From positions 1-64,000 of the forward strand of contig NZ_JAQIFT010000059.1 in the NCBI RefSeq assembly GCF_027857615.1: a stretch of 64,000 bases of DNA. The letters run 5' to 3'. Positions 7,634 through 16,743 of this stretch are shown piece by piece; the stretch's first letter is position 1; each line of letters begins with the position of its first letter. This DNA is from Holtiella tumoricola (GTDB lineage Bacteria > Bacillota > Clostridia > Lachnospirales > Cellulosilyticaceae). The translations under genes and the position numbers were made by a program. Below the pieces are notes generated by a model, which searched no databases, was not told the DNA's origin, and worked only from the letters and a program-made list of their open reading frames with translations.

Positions 7634-8401
7634 ATGATCTATATTTCACAGTTATTAGAAACACCTAGGTTGATAAAAATACTGGAGGAGTATGCTATAG
7701 GATTAGAAGTGATTAGTTTTAGTATTGGCTATATTCTAGATGATTTAGAGACCTCAATTAAGCATTATCAAAAGGCGTTTTTAGAACTACCATTAGGTAC
7801 ACCACTTACTTTTCATGGGCCATTTCTAGATTTATTACCAGGAAGTTGTGATGCTAAAGTACAAGCATTGGTAAAAGAAAGATTTGAAGCAGCCTATGAA
7901 GCGGCCTTAAGTTTTGGTGTGAATCAAATGATTTTCCATACAGGATATATGCCCAATACTTACCCAGATCAGTATTGGCTTCAGAATGTAATAGATTTTT
8001 GGAGAGCCTTTTTAAAAGATAAGCCAGATGACTTTACAGTTTATATTGAGAATGTGTTAGATTTAGATTGGAAGTTGATGCAACGGTTAATCGATGAGAT
8101 TAATCATCCTAGTTTAAAAATATGCCTGGATGTAGGACATGTACATGCTTATAGTCCTTACCCAATAGAAGAATGGATAGAAGCATTAGGGGAACGTATA
8201 GGTTATGTTCATCTCCATAATAATGATAAAAGTCGTGATGCCCATGGTGGATTATTAGAAGGTACGATTCCTATGGAAATGATTTTGAAATTATTAAAAG
8301 AAAAGGCACCTCATGCACATTGGAGTTTAGAAGTATCTGATGAACAAGCCTTAAGGGCGTCACTAGACTGGTTAGTACACAATAAGTTGATGAGCAAGTA
8401 A
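7634..8401 (+). CDS. Sugar-phosphate isomerase/AP-endonuclease-like TIM-barrel protein
   Basis: 255 residues with the pattern of the xylose-isomerase-like TIM-barrel superfamily (AP endonuclease family 2): FHGPF near 56, IFHTGY near 100, Glu in YIENV near 138, CLDVGHVHAY near 178 and HLHNND near 198. These His/Glu/Asp residues are the usual divalent-metal ligands. Family members include endonuclease IV, sugar epimerases and phosphodiesterases, so the substrate cannot be assigned. It starts 13 nt after the TfoX-like gene with a GGAGG site and is probably co-transcribed with it. Confidence 0.75.
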   Translation: MIYISQLLETPRLIKILEEYAIGLEVISFSIGYILDDLETSIKHYQKAFLELPLGTPLTFHGPFLDLLPGSCDAKVQALVKERFEAAYEAALSFGVNQMIFHTGYMPNTYPDQYWLQNVIDFWRAFLKDKPDDFTVYIENVLDLDWKLMQRLIDEINHPSLKICLDVGHVHAYSPYPIEEWIEALGERIGYVHLHNNDKSRDAHGGLLEGTIPMEMILKLLKEKAPHAHWSLEVSDEQALRASLDWLVHNKLMSK

Positions 8402-8425
8402 ATAAAGAATTGAAGGGAGAAATCA

Positions 8426-8968
8426 ATGAAATACTTAATTTTTTCAGATATACACGGATCAAGTAGCTGTACCAAAAGAATGTTAGAGATTTTTGAAGAA
8501 AAAAATTGTGATCTAATGCTTATATTAGGTGATGTATTGTATCACGGCCCACGTAATCCTCTGCCAGAAGGGCATAATCCAAAAGAAGTGGTAGAACTTC
8601 TTAATACTTATAAAAATAAAATTGTATGTGTGGGAGGAAACTGTGATGCAACAGTAGATCAAATGGTGCTAAACTTCCCATGTCTTGCTGAGTATACAAT
8701 CATTATGGACCAAGGCATTAAACTTTTTGCGACCCATGGACATCACTATAGCCCAGAACAGCTTCCTGTATTAAATCAAGGAGATGTATTCCTTTATGGA
8801 CATACACATCTTTGGGAAATAGAAGAAAAGGAAGGCGTTATTCAATGCAATCCGGGCTCTATTAGCTTACCGAAAGAAGGGCGTCCAGCAACTTATGCAC
8901 TTTATGAAAATAGGAAGTTAGAAGTTTACACATTAGACGGCGAATGTTTAAAGGCTTTAATGATATAA
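8426..8968 (+). CDS. yfcE: YfcE/MJ0936-type metallophosphodiesterase
   Basis: 180 residues, the usual length of the YfcE family. Calcineurin-like metal motifs are complete: SDIHGS (8-13), GDVLYHG (35-41), GGNCD (about 72-76), THGHHY (about 109-114) and GHTHLW (about 131-136). YfcE hydrolyses phosphodiester model substrates with Mn2+; its physiological substrate is unknown. Cytoplasmic. Last gene of the three-gene run; a terminator follows. Confidence 0.88.
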   Translation: MKYLIFSDIHGSSSCTKRMLEIFEEKNCDLMLILGDVLYHGPRNPLPEGHNPKEVVELLNTYKNKIVCVGGNCDATVDQMVLNFPCLAEYTIIMDQGIKLFATHGHHYSPEQLPVLNQGDVFLYGHTHLWEIEEKEGVIQCNPGSISLPKEGRPATYALYENRKLEVYTLDGECLKALMI

Positions 8969-8972
8969 GACT

Positions 8973-9017
8973 AAAACCAACAATTTCTTTTGAGGTAAGA
9001 GAAGTTGTTGGTTTTTT
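8973..9017 (+). terminator. Rho-independent terminator
   Basis: Stem AAAACCAACAA...TTGTTGGTTTT with one internal mismatch and a long loop, ending in T6. The remaining about 200 bases to the next gene are A/T-rich. They contain a TATAAT at 9135-9140 without a convincing -35, and no purine-riboswitch core that I can recognise. Confidence 0.8.
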
Positions 9018-9223
9018 ATTGTTTGGAAATAGACAAACAATAAAGATAAGAAATAAAAGAATTATATTATTCTTAAAAAATAACTAAAATGTATAAAAAA
9101 GGAACTTTTTGTAAGAGCACAAAAAGGTATTGCCTATAATATAAAAATCGAATATTATTGTCTTAGAAGTGATGAAAGTTCGGAAAAAGCATTTAGCATA
9201 GGAGACTTAGAAGGAGATTTGAC

Positions 9224-10549
9224 ATGAAAACAAATGCAAAACAAGTAGCTATGCCGATTATTGAAAAAGTAGTTGATATAGCTGAAGAAATTTTTAAAAA
9301 TCCAGAATTAGGTTATAAAGAAGTAAGAACAGTAGGAGAAATTATAAAGTTTTTAGAAGCTTACAATATTCCTTATACAAAAGAAGTTGCTTATACAGGG
9401 ATTATCGCAACAATAGATAGTGGAAAGGAAGGTCCACATATTGGTTTAGTATGCGATTTAGATGCAGTACCAACTAATGGACATCCTTACTGCAATCCAC
9501 AAGACAACGGTGCACATACATGTGGGCATTACGCACAAATAGGTGTTATGTTAGGTGTACTCGGAACCATTAAAGAAGCAGGCATTGTGGAAGCATTAGG
9601 CGGTAAAGTGAGCTTTATTGGAACACCAGCAGAAGAGTTTGTAGACTTTGATTATCGTCATGAGCTCATGGCACAAGGTAAAATCAAATATGCATCTGGA
9701 AAACAAGAAATGATTCATTTGGGTGTATTTGAAGATGTAGATTTAGTTCTATCTTGTCATACACTTGGAACAGGCATGCCATATGATGCAGAAATAGATG
9801 CAACATTAAATGGATTTATTAAAAAACGTGCAGTATTCCATGGTAAGGCAGCTCATGCAGGTGCTAATCCATCACAAGGAATTAATGCTTTAAATGCAGC
9901 GAACTTAGCAATGACAGGGATTAACTTCTTAAGGGAAACATTTAAAGAAGAAGATGCCATTCGTGTACACTTTATGCTTGTTGAAGGTGGACAATCTGTT
10001 AATACCATTCCGGAGCGTACTACATTAGATATGTACATACGTGGAAAATCTGTAGAGGCGATTATGAATGCCAATGAGAAAGTAGACCGTGCTCTAAGAG
10101 CGGGTGGTCTTGCTATAGGATGTGATGTAGAAATTACAGATACACCTGGTTACTTCCCATTAAGACAAGATCGTAACCTGACTAAAGTAGTTGAAGATAA
10201 TATGCGTCACTATATTCAGGCAGAACGTATTTTAAGAGATGGGCATGGATTTGCTTCTGGTGACATGGGAGATATTTCTATGATTATTCCAACTGTTGAA
10301 ATTGGAACAGGTGGATTTGTAGGAACAATGCACGGCAAGGATTTCCAAACAGAAGATGCTAATATGGCTTACAATATTCCAATTCACTATTTCATTGGTA
10401 CGATTGTAGACTTATTAAGTGATAAAGGGCAAAAGGTTTATGAGATTAAAGAAAACTTTAAGCCAATTTTTACAAGAGATGAATATCTTAAAACATTAGA
10501 AAACTTAAATCAAACTAGAATGTATAAACTGGAGGACACAAAATGTTAA
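9224..10549 (+). CDS. M20-family amidohydrolase/peptidase
   Basis: 441 residues of the M20D/AbgB-HipO-type metallohydrolase fold: CDLDAVPT near 82, CGHYAQIG near 100, the Glu-Glu pair in GTPAEEF near 138, and the dimerisation-domain motif FHGKAAHAG near 206. Such enzymes split N-acyl or amide bonds of amino-acid derivatives in the cytoplasm using two metal ions. It overlaps the start of a BMP-type lipoprotein gene by 7 nt, so it is the first gene of a five-gene operon with a complete ABC importer. This suggests it acts on an imported compound; the substrate is unknown. Confidence 0.82.
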   Translation: MKTNAKQVAMPIIEKVVDIAEEIFKNPELGYKEVRTVGEIIKFLEAYNIPYTKEVAYTGIIATIDSGKEGPHIGLVCDLDAVPTNGHPYCNPQDNGAHTCGHYAQIGVMLGVLGTIKEAGIVEALGGKVSFIGTPAEEFVDFDYRHELMAQGKIKYASGKQEMIHLGVFEDVDLVLSCHTLGTGMPYDAEIDATLNGFIKKRAVFHGKAAHAGANPSQGINALNAANLAMTGINFLRETFKEEDAIRVHFMLVEGGQSVNTIPERTTLDMYIRGKSVEAIMNANEKVDRALRAGGLAIGCDVEITDTPGYFPLRQDRNLTKVVEDNMRHYIQAERILRDGHGFASGDMGDISMIIPTVEIGTGGFVGTMHGKDFQTEDANMAYNIPIHYFIGTIVDLLSDKGQKVYEIKENFKPIFTRDEYLKTLENLNQTRMYKLEDTKC

Positions 10550-11673
10550 ACAGAAAATTTGGTAGTTTATTATTAGCAGGTATGATGATGGTAACAACAC
10601 TTGTCGGATGTAGCAGTGGTGAAGGGACAACACCAGCAGGTGAAAGTCAAGAAGCTACAGGTGAAAAAGTAAAAGTAACCCTTTTAGTAACAGGTTCTCT
10701 AGGAGATAAAGCATTCAACGATTCAGCTCAAGCAGGTATGGAGAAAATTAAAGCAGAATTTGGTGATCAAGTTGAAACAGAAACCATTGAAATTGGTTTT
10801 GATAAAACAAAATTTGAACCAGCACTTATTGACGTATCAGAATCAGATACAGATATTATCGTAACAGGTCCATGGGATATGAAAGAACATATCGAAAACA
10901 ATGCACCTTTATACCAAGACAAAAAATACATCGTGTTTGATACAGATGTAGCTTATGATGAATATGACTTAAACAACGTATATTCAATGAGTTATAAACA
11001 AAATGAAGCTGGTTTCTTAGCTGGTGCACTTGCTGCACTTGCAACAACTTCAGATATGGAATTTGCTAATGCAGACAAAAAAATTGGTTTCGTTGGTGCA
11101 CGTGATACATCACCAGTTATCAATGACTTCTTAGTAGGGTATATCCAAGGTGCACAATTTATTGATCAAGAAATGAAAGTAGAAGTTTCTTATGTAGGTT
11201 CATTCACAGATACAGCAAAAGCAAAAGAATTAACACTTGCACAATATGCAAAAGGTGTAGATGTTGTATTCGTAGCGGCAGGTCCAGCTTCAACAGGTAC
11301 AATCGAAGCAGCATCATCAGCTAAAAAATATGTTATCGGTGTAGACTCAGATCAAGCTTTAGCTTATGAAGGTAAAGAAGAAGCAAACCATATCATTTCT
11401 TCAGCACTTAAACGCTTAGATACATCGATTGCACGTGGTGTAGAATTATATCTTCAAGATGGTTTAACATTTGGTGCACACGAAGAGTTAGGGCTTAAAG
11501 ATCAAGCTGTAGGGCTTGCAAATAATGCAATCTATGAAGCTGTTGTAACAGAAGCTATTCGTACACAAGTAGAAGAAGTAGAGCAAGCTTTACTTAATGG
11601 AGAAGTAGAACTTAAAACAGCACTAGGTATGTCTCAAGAAGACTTACAAGCAATTATCAAAAGTGTACAATAA
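10543..11673 (+). CDS. BMP-family ABC transporter substrate-binding lipoprotein
   Basis: 376 residues. Lipoprotein signal with lipobox LVGC (Cys about residue 23) followed by a Ser/Gly/Thr-rich linker, then a periplasmic-binding fold of the BmpA/Med type (LGDKAFNDSAQAG near 53, ending near 370). BMP proteins capture purine nucleosides in characterised cases (TmpC, NupN). It overlaps the M20 gene and is followed by the ATPase and two permeases, giving a complete importer. Nucleoside-like specificity is family-level inference; the adjacent amidohydrolase leaves other ligands open. Confidence 0.88.
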   Translation: MLNRKFGSLLLAGMMMVTTLVGCSSGEGTTPAGESQEATGEKVKVTLLVTGSLGDKAFNDSAQAGMEKIKAEFGDQVETETIEIGFDKTKFEPALIDVSESDTDIIVTGPWDMKEHIENNAPLYQDKKYIVFDTDVAYDEYDLNNVYSMSYKQNEAGFLAGALAALATTSDMEFANADKKIGFVGARDTSPVINDFLVGYIQGAQFIDQEMKVEVSYVGSFTDTAKAKELTLAQYAKGVDVVFVAAGPASTGTIEAASSAKKYVIGVDSDQALAYEGKEEANHIISSALKRLDTSIARGVELYLQDGLTFGAHEELGLKDQAVGLANNAIYEAVVTEAIRTQVEEVEQALLNGEVELKTALGMSQEDLQAIIKSVQ

Positions 11674-11710
11674 GTAAGAAGGTATACTACAAAGCATAGG
11701 GGTGAATGAA

Positions 11711-13267
11711 ATGAAAAAGCCAATAATACTAGAAGTGAAAGACTTAACTAAAGTTTACCCAGGTGGAGTAGTTGCAAATCATGAGGTAAATATTAGTATT
11801 GAAGAAGGTGAAATTCACGCACTTATTGGAGAGAATGGTGCAGGAAAATCAACTTTAATGAAAATGCTATTTGGAATGAACGCACCTACAAGCGGTAAAA
11901 TCTATGTAAAAGGTGAGGAAGTGCACTTTACTTCCTCAAAACAAGCGATAGAAAAGGGAATTGGGATGGTTCATCAACATTTTATGTTGGTGCCATCTCT
12001 TACTGTTGCGGAGAATTTAGTCCTTGGACATGAACCTAAAAAGGCAGGCATCATTAACCGTAAACAAGCTATTGCAATTACGGAAGAACTTTCAAAACGT
12101 TATAACTTAGAAGTGAATGCAACAGAGTTAGTAGCCAATATTTCCCTGGCAATGAAACAAAAATTAGAAATTTTAAAAGCGCTTTATAGAGGTGCTAAAA
12201 TTCTTATTTTAGATGAGCCAACAGCTGTTTTAACACCACAAGAAACAGATGAACTTTTTGAACAGCTTAAATTACTTCGTGAAAAAGGACATACGATTAT
12301 CTTTATTTCACATAAGTTAAATGAAGTAAAAGCTTTAAGTGACCGTCTAACTGTTTTACGTGATGGTAAAACAATGGGGACACATCCGGTGAGTGACTTA
12401 ACAGAACAAGAGATTTCACGTCTTATGGTAGGGCGTGATGTCAGCTTAGATATTCCAAAGGAAGAATCTAAGTTTGGAAAAAGCGTTTTAAATGTTAAGG
12501 ACTTAACGTATACAAACAAATTTGGAAAGAAAAAGGTAGACCATATTTCTTTTAGTGTAAAAGAAGGACAAATACTTGGTATTGCAGGGATTGATGGCAA
12601 TGGTCAGTCAGAACTTATTGAAACAATCGTTGGAAGCTTAAAACAAGATCAAGGAATGATTACACTTAAAGGTGAAGATATTTCTCATATGAATATCTTA
12701 AAGCGTCAACAAGTTGGTTTATCTCATGTATCTGAAGATCGTATGGTATTTGGAGCAGCACCTAAATTATCTTTAGAGGATAATGCCATCTCAAAAGTCT
12801 ATCGTACAAATGAAGTGAGTAAATTTGGCTTGTTAGATGCTAAAAAAATTAAAGCTTTTACAGATAGGATTCTTTTAGATTTTAAGGTAAAGCATAGTTC
12901 AAGTAAACAAAGTATTAAAGAACTTTCTGGAGGAAATATTCAAAAGCTTATTGTTGGGCGTGAATATGTATACGATCCAGAGCTCTTCATTATTAATCAG
13001 CCAACACGTGGGATTGATGTAGGCGCCATTGAGTTTATTCGTCACAAAATTATTGAGTTACGTGCTAGAAAAAAAGCAATCTTACTTGTATCTGCAGACT
13101 TAGGTGAAGTTTTATCACTAAGTGATACAATTATTGTTATGAATGAAGGTAAGATCGTAGGTTACATTGAAGATGTAAAAAATGTAACAGAAAATGATTT
13201 AGGACTTTATATGTTAGGTGTTAGAGTAGATGCACCAGAAATTATTGGAGGTGCATACAGTGAGTAA
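11711..13267 (+). CDS. BMP-type ABC transporter, double ATP-binding subunit
   Basis: 518 residues from the ATG at 11711, preferred over an upstream in-frame GTG (11702) because GGGGTGA then has proper 5-nt spacing. Two fused nucleotide-binding domains. The first has an intact Walker A (GENGAGKST) and Walker B (ILILDEPTA) but its signature reads ISLAMKQ, lacking the usual Gly. The second has a good LSGGN signature but a degenerate Walker A (GIDGNGQSE, no Lys). One composite ATP site is therefore intact and the other degenerate, as is common in the RbsA/BMP class. It powers the importer formed with the next two permeases. Confidence 0.9.
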   Translation: MKKPIILEVKDLTKVYPGGVVANHEVNISIEEGEIHALIGENGAGKSTLMKMLFGMNAPTSGKIYVKGEEVHFTSSKQAIEKGIGMVHQHFMLVPSLTVAENLVLGHEPKKAGIINRKQAIAITEELSKRYNLEVNATELVANISLAMKQKLEILKALYRGAKILILDEPTAVLTPQETDELFEQLKLLREKGHTIIFISHKLNEVKALSDRLTVLRDGKTMGTHPVSDLTEQEISRLMVGRDVSLDIPKEESKFGKSVLNVKDLTYTNKFGKKKVDHISFSVKEGQILGIAGIDGNGQSELIETIVGSLKQDQGMITLKGEDISHMNILKRQQVGLSHVSEDRMVFGAAPKLSLEDNAISKVYRTNEVSKFGLLDAKKIKAFTDRILLDFKVKHSSSKQSIKELSGGNIQKLIVGREYVYDPELFIINQPTRGIDVGAIEFIRHKIIELRARKKAILLVSADLGEVLSLSDTIIVMNEGKIVGYIEDVKNVTENDLGLYMLGVRVDAPEIIGGAYSE

Positions 13268-14333
13268 TATAAAAAATTGGTTTGACAAAAATAGTTTTAA
13301 TGCACTAAGACTGTCTGTAGCAATTGCCATTGCACTTGCTATATCTACAGCAATTGTTTTCTTAGTCAGTGAGACACCAGTAGAGGCACTAAGTGCGTTA
13401 TTTACAGGCCCACTTGGTTCAAAGCGTCACTTCTTTAATGTATTAGAAATGGCAACACCACTTGCCTTTACAGGTTTTGCACTAAGCTTAATTTATCAAT
13501 CAGGCAACTTTTCAATGATAGCAGATGGTTCATTATATTTAGGGGCGGTTGTAGCTTCAGTTATTGCTATTAAGCTACCACTACCTGCAGGGATTCATCC
13601 TATTGTAGCTATTGCAGTAGCAGCAGTAGTAGGTGGTTTAATTGGTGCAATTCCAGCACTATTAAAAGTAAAGTATAAGTCTAATGAACTTGTAACTTCT
13701 CTCATGCTAAACTATGTATGTTTCTACTCAGGTCTTTATGTGGTAAACCGTTTTATCATTGACCGCCAAGCAGGAAACTTTGCATCTTTGAAATTTGAAA
13801 AGACTGCAAGTCTTGGTAAGATTGTAGAAGGTACACGTCTCCATTGGGGATTTGTTTTAATGCTTATTGTAGGGATTCTTCTTTATATTTTTGTGTATAA
13901 GACAAAGTGGGGGTATGAAATTCGCCTTGTAGGAAGTAACTTAGAATTTGCTAAGCATACAGGAATTAATACAGCTAAAGTCATTATTATGACACAAATG
14001 TTAGCAGGTGCCATTGCAGGTATGGGCGGTGCTAGTGAAAAACTAGGAATGTATACACGATTTGGTTGGGCAGATGCACCGACGTATGCTTGGGATGGCG
14101 TTATTATTGCTATACTTGCGGGTAACAATCCAAAGTTTGTACCGTTTGCAGCCTTCTTTTTAGCTTATATCCGTGTAGGTGCAGATATTATGTCTAGAAA
14201 GAGTGACGTACCTAATGAGCTTATTGCCATTATTCAAGGAATCATTATCTTATTGATTACAGCGGAGCGATTCCTCTATGTTGTTAAACAGCGTCAAGAA
14301 TCTAAAAAAGCACTAGAAAATTATTCATCATAA
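13260..14333 (+). CDS. BMP-type ABC transporter permease 1
   Basis: 357 residues from the GTG at 13260 (GGAGG 8 nt upstream), overlapping the ATPase gene by 8 nt. A longer reading from 13230 lacks a ribosome site. It has about eight to ten membrane segments and matches the NupP/YufP class: FSMIADGSLYLGA near 82, LVTSLMLNYV near 140, WGYEIRLVGSN near 218 and the cytoplasmic coupling region before AGAIAGMGGASEK near 250. It forms a heterodimeric channel with the following permease. Confidence 0.88.
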   Translation: MSNIKNWFDKNSFNALRLSVAIAIALAISTAIVFLVSETPVEALSALFTGPLGSKRHFFNVLEMATPLAFTGFALSLIYQSGNFSMIADGSLYLGAVVASVIAIKLPLPAGIHPIVAIAVAAVVGGLIGAIPALLKVKYKSNELVTSLMLNYVCFYSGLYVVNRFIIDRQAGNFASLKFEKTASLGKIVEGTRLHWGFVLMLIVGILLYIFVYKTKWGYEIRLVGSNLEFAKHTGINTAKVIIMTQMLAGAIAGMGGASEKLGMYTRFGWADAPTYAWDGVIIAILAGNNPKFVPFAAFFLAYIRVGADIMSRKSDVPNELIAIIQGIIILLITAERFLYVVKQRQESKKALENYSS

Positions 14334-14343
14334 GGAGGCGGAC

Positions 14344-15270
14344 ATGAACGATTTACTTGATATTTTTACCAACCAAGATTTTTATTTTGCTATGTTACGT
14401 TCGACCACTCCAGTACTTCTTACAACGCTAGGGGCAATTATTGCTTCACGTTCTGGAGCAAGTAATATTGCTTTAGAAGGAACAATGCTTGCATCAGCTT
14501 TTATGGGCGTTGTAGTGAGTGCACTCACTCAAAATGCATGGGTAGGTTTATTTGGAGCTGTACTTATGGGAGTCATTATGAGTAATATTTTAGCCTACTT
14601 TGCACTTAAGCTAAAATCAAATATTATTATTTCAGGGATTGCCTTAAACTTAATGGCATCCGGTGGTACAGTATTTGGACTTTACCTTTTAACAGGAGAT
14701 AAAGGCGCTTCAACTTCTTTAAATTCTCTTGTATTACCAAGTATAGAAATTCCTATTATCAAAGATATACCTGTCATTGGTGGCATCTTATCAGGACACC
14801 ACATTTTAACGTATATCGGATTGATTCTAGTAGTAGCTATTTGGGCAATGTTTAAGTACACAACTCTTGGGATGCGTATTCGTGCAGTAGGAGAATCTCC
14901 AGAAGCAGCAGAGTCAGTAGGGATTTCTGTAAATAAAATGCGCTATATCGCCTTAACACTTAGTGGGATCTTAGCAGCCCTTGGTGGTGCTTTCTTATCT
15001 ATGGGATATGTTAAGCTCTTCTCTGCAGGAATGACTGCAGGACGTGGTTACGTAGCTCTTGCAACACAAGCAATGGCAGCAGGAAACACCATCGTTGGAC
15101 TCTTTACATCTATGCTCTTTGGATTTAGTGAGAGTTTATCCAATTACTTACAAGGCTTTAGTTTACCAATAGAATTTATTCAAATGCTTCCTTACTTAAC
15201 GATTATTATTATCTATGTAATTTACACAGCAAGACAAAGTAAGAAAGAAGAAAAGAAAAAAATAGATTAA
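14344..15270 (+). CDS. BMP-type ABC transporter permease 2
   Basis: 308 residues, about nine membrane segments, NupQ/YufQ-like: SGASNIALEGTML near 34 (the 'NIA.EG' motif), TTLGMRIRAVGESPEAAESVG near 170 as the coupling helix, and ALGGAFLSMGYV near 210. A TAAGGAGG site is present and the gene starts 11 nt after permease 1. It completes the five-gene hydrolase-importer operon, which ends at a terminator. Confidence 0.88.
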   Translation: MNDLLDIFTNQDFYFAMLRSTTPVLLTTLGAIIASRSGASNIALEGTMLASAFMGVVVSALTQNAWVGLFGAVLMGVIMSNILAYFALKLKSNIIISGIALNLMASGGTVFGLYLLTGDKGASTSLNSLVLPSIEIPIIKDIPVIGGILSGHHILTYIGLILVVAIWAMFKYTTLGMRIRAVGESPEAAESVGISVNKMRYIALTLSGILAALGGAFLSMGYVKLFSAGMTAGRGYVALATQAMAAGNTIVGLFTSMLFGFSESLSNYLQGFSLPIEFIQMLPYLTIIIIYVIYTARQSKKEEKKKID

Positions 15271-15272
15271 AA

Positions 15273-15313
15273 GATTCCCCTTAGATAGGCTTACAATCTA
15301 AGGGGGATTTTTT
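15273..15313 (+). terminator. Rho-independent terminator
   Basis: Stem CCCCTTAGAT/ATCTAAGGGG with extra flanking pairs, 9-nt loop, followed by T6. Confidence 0.85.
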
Positions 15314-15404
15314 ATAAATAAGCAATTTATCTTGAAGATAAGGGTAGAAAAGGTGGTATGAGCATCTTGGGGGATAAAGTACGGAGCAAAATCAGAACAA
15401 AAAC

Positions 15405-15433
15405 TTGACAATAATTGGGTATCCAAGTAATAT
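15405..15433 (+). promoter_or_regulatory. Consensus promoter of the MarR/ABC operon
   Basis: -35 TTGACA (15405-15410), 17-nt spacer, -10 TAATAT (15428-15433). The spacer contains an imperfect palindrome TTGGGTATCCAA (15415-15426), a possible operator for the MarR protein encoded next. The promoter overlaps the longest reading of the MarR frame, which supports the downstream ATG at 15474. Confidence 0.75.
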
Positions 15434-15473
15434 AAGTTTTGATGTCCAAGTATTTTGTGATGGAGGAATTAAA

Positions 15474-15920
15474 ATGGATAATACATTACGTCTTATTAGT
15501 CAGGTAAGACATGCGATACAACGTTATATTACAGAAGCTTTAGTGCGTGAAGGAGTAGAAGGTATTGTGCCTTCTCATGGAGATATTATGGTACATCTTT
15601 TTCAGCATGAAACTCAAACTATGAAAGAATTGGCTAAGAAAATTAACAAAGATCCTTCTACTGTTACAACCCTAGTGAAAAAACTTATAGCGATGGGGTA
15701 TGTCGAACGAGTGGCAGATATTCAAGATAAAAGAGCAAATCCAATCAGACTTACGGAGAAAGGGAAGGCGTTAAAGCCTATCTTTAATCATATAACAGAA
15801 AGCGTTTTTAGACAGCTTTATCAAGATATTACAGAAGAAGAACTGATTCTTTTTAGAAAAGTCTTAATAAAGATGTACGAAAATTTAACGTGCCAACAAG
15901 GAGGACTAGAGCGTGAATAA
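15474..15920 (+). CDS. MarR-family transcriptional regulator
   Basis: 148 residues from the ATG at 15474 (GGAGG 7 nt upstream, downstream of a consensus promoter). Winged-helix core at about residues 45-110: LAKKINKDPSTVTTLVKKL is the HTH and the wing contains DKRANPIRLTEKG. MarR proteins bind palindromes as dimers and usually respond to small ligands. The stop overlaps the start of a substrate-binding protein gene by 8 nt, so the regulator is the first gene of an amino-acid-type ABC importer operon that it probably controls. Confidence 0.88.
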   Translation: MDNTLRLISQVRHAIQRYITEALVREGVEGIVPSHGDIMVHLFQHETQTMKELAKKINKDPSTVTTLVKKLIAMGYVERVADIQDKRANPIRLTEKGKALKPIFNHITESVFRQLYQDITEEELILFRKVLIKMYENLTCQQGGLERE

Positions 15921-16734
15921 GAGAAAATATCAAATAAGGATTGCTTTGCTACTTGTGTTTTTAGTGGCAATTAACACTTATGTATTAACCCGTCATAAGG
16001 AAGGAACGACTACACTGGATAAAGATACACTTATTGTAGGTATGGAGCTTAAATTCCCACCTTTTGAGACTGTAGATGCTAATGGGAATCCTATGGGCGT
16101 ATCCGTAGAACTTGCACAAAAGCTTGGTGAAAAATTAGGAAAGCATATAGAGATTAGAAGTTTAGATTGGGTAGGGCTCATACCAGCACTTCAAACACAA
16201 AATATTGATTTGATTATTTCCTCAATGAGTATTACCGAGGAACGTCTAGAGACTATAGATTTCTCAGAGGAATATGCATCTTCTGATATTGCATTAGCGA
16301 TTTATAAAGGTTCAGATGTGAATAGTTATGAGGATTTAAATAGAAGTGATGTAACAGTTGCAGTTAAGCAAGGAACTATTGGTGAGATGTGGGCAATGAA
16401 TAATTTGCCAGATGCTAAAATTAAAAGTTTTACAGAAGTATCAGCAGGGCTTTTAGATGTAAACGGTGGACAAAGTACAGCGTTTATTTATGATCCATTA
16501 AGTCTTATTGAAAGTTCTAAAAATCTAAGCCAAATTAAGTTGAACTTAAATCCTCTACCAGGAACAAAAGGTTGGGGTGTAGGCATGCGTAAAGGTGAAA
16601 CAGCTTTACAACAAGCCATTAATCAAGCATTAATGGAGATTAAAGAAGAAGGCTTCTATGATGAAATGCGTGAAAAATATTTAAAAGAGGATGTAGAAAA
16701 GTATGAGTCTTATGGACTTAAATACTTCTTCTAG
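15913..16734 (+). CDS. Polar-amino-acid-type ABC substrate-binding protein
   Basis: 273 residues, GTG start. One N-terminal hydrophobic segment (about residues 8-25) acts as signal or anchor; no lipobox cysteine is visible, unusual for a Gram-positive binding protein. The mature part is family-3 solute-binding: VGMELKFPPFE near 43, GVSVELAQKLGEKLG near 62, DLIISSMSITEER near 98 and KQGTIGEMWA near 150. It feeds the permease and ATPase encoded next. Ligand is probably a polar amino acid, not determinable further. Confidence 0.85.
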   Translation: MNKRKYQIRIALLLVFLVAINTYVLTRHKEGTTTLDKDTLIVGMELKFPPFETVDANGNPMGVSVELAQKLGEKLGKHIEIRSLDWVGLIPALQTQNIDLIISSMSITEERLETIDFSEEYASSDIALAIYKGSDVNSYEDLNRSDVTVAVKQGTIGEMWAMNNLPDAKIKSFTEVSAGLLDVNGGQSTAFIYDPLSLIESSKNLSQIKLNLNPLPGTKGWGVGMRKGETALQQAINQALMEIKEEGFYDEMREKYLKEDVEKYESYGLKYFF

Positions 16735-16743
16735 GAGGAAGGT

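Noticed and set aside
8969..9223. Purine riboswitch before the BMP importer operon
   Set aside because: Searched by eye because BMP systems often carry one; no conserved three-way-junction core found.
15415..15426. TTGGGTATCCAA palindrome as a firm MarR operator
   Set aside because: Short and imperfect; mentioned only as a possibility inside the promoter entry.
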